A stretch of 64,000 nt of DNA. Origin: Chrysosporum bergii ANA360D. GTDB taxonomy: Bacteria; Cyanobacteriota; Cyanobacteriia; Cyanobacteriales; Nostocaceae. The stretch lies in the NCBI RefSeq assembly GCF_029891735.1, contig NZ_JANQDH010000051.1, forward strand, positions 30,243 to 94,242, given 5' to 3'. A program made the translations under genes and the position numbers. A model generated the notes under the pieces. That model worked only from the letters and a program-made list of their open reading frames with translations, ran no database searches and was not told the DNA's origin. Numbering within the stretch: the first letter of the stretch is position 1; each line of letters opens with the position of its first letter. This document shows positions 63,739 to 64,000 of the stretch, in pieces.

Positions 63739-64000
63739 TTGTTACTGTATAAGACTTCTAGGAAATTTATGGGTTTAACCCAAACTCTATAAAACCTACT
63801 TTAACCCAAAATTAACCCGCGTCAATATACTACGTAAAGTAATTTTGTGTAATACGTAGATAAGTACTATAACAAGTTGATATAAATATGGCATAATAAT
63901 ATTAGAGGCTAGAACCCTTACTGTATAACAGTTACAGCGTTTTATAGGGAGGGTCAAACCTTATAAGCCTTATACAGTAAGGGTTGTAGAATTTTCTTAT
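63739..64000. other. Inverted-repeat-rich tail after tRNA-Pro
   Basis: AACCCTTACTGTATA (63913-63927) and TATACAGTAAGGGTT (63971-63985) are a 15-bp perfect inverted pair 43 bases apart; TTACTGTATA also occurs directly after the tRNA near 63743. CTACGTA (63830-63836) / TACGTAG (63853-63859) form another pair. No gene is open here. It may be the border of an element that uses the tRNA as a target, or a regulatory region of a gene beyond the window. Confidence 0.5.

Overview
The window is a stretch of a filamentous, heterocyst-forming cyanobacterial chromosome (order Nostocales; genus not decided). Evidence seen directly: photosystem I genes (psaF, psaJ, psaL), an NDH-1 cluster (ndhA-I-G-E), the heterocyst regulator hetZ followed by a patU-like gene, the hmp-type chemotaxis operon of hormogonium-forming cyanobacteria, many HIP1 octamers (GCGATCGC), AT-rich spacers and tRNAs without encoded CCA. 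Almost everything is core genome. I found no prophage, CRISPR array or complete insertion sequence, and no convincing new multi-gene defence or mobile system.

Layout. 0-4.1 kb: ruvA (cut by the window edge), sucrose-phosphate phosphatase, xseB-xseA, then recA with a clear terminator. 4.1-13.8 kb: small DUF genes (DUF2949, a DUF192 lipoprotein), a decayed gene, a trehalose synthase/maltokinase fusion, a DUF4079 membrane protein, a DM13 lipoprotein and a BcsA-like family 2 glycosyltransferase. 13.8-22.2 kb (mostly minus strand): nadK-ndhE-ndhG-ndhI-ndhA, gltA, sixA, a DHH phosphoesterase and an HNH endonuclease. 22.6-31.2 kb (plus): alr, tRNA-Leu(UAG), and five tightly packed genes: PATAN-response regulator, CheY-like, CheW-like, MCP, CheA hybrid (hmpA-E/pilG-H-I-J-L type). 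31.3-38.5 kb: DUF427, dapB, cobH/cbiC, a TPM-domain protein, a row of three small envelope/coiled-coil proteins, and ribD. 38.6-48.1 kb: rnc with an unusual leader, a transglutaminase-fold membrane protein, patU-hetZ, sds and murI. 48.5-57.9 kb: an AMIN/amidase gene (amiC type), EVE, SIMPL, ssb, mreBCD, remA-like and gmk. 58-64 kb: psaL-psaJ-psaF, tsaD, an alpha/beta hydrolase, an ACT-like protein, a GNAT acetyltransferase, tRNA-Pro(UGG) and an inverted-repeat-rich tail.

How they fit together: ruvA, xseAB, recA and ssb serve DNA repair and recombination; ndhAIGE, psaFJL and gltA serve photosynthetic electron flow and carbon metabolism; hmpA-E would control type IV pilus gliding; hetZ/patU control heterocyst patterning; alr, murI, dapB, amiC and mreBCD make and remodel the peptidoglycan of the filament.

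The less ordinary content is non-coding or degenerate: a four-copy interspersed repeat of about 90-110 bp; two 67-bp repeat copies and two hairpin ends that look like relics of IS200/IS605-type elements; several long perfect palindromes (upstream of alr, between psaJ and psaL, between ndhA and ndhI, upstream of rnc); a transglutaminase-fold protein lacking catalytic Cys and His; and a maltokinase domain with its metal-binding Asp replaced by His.
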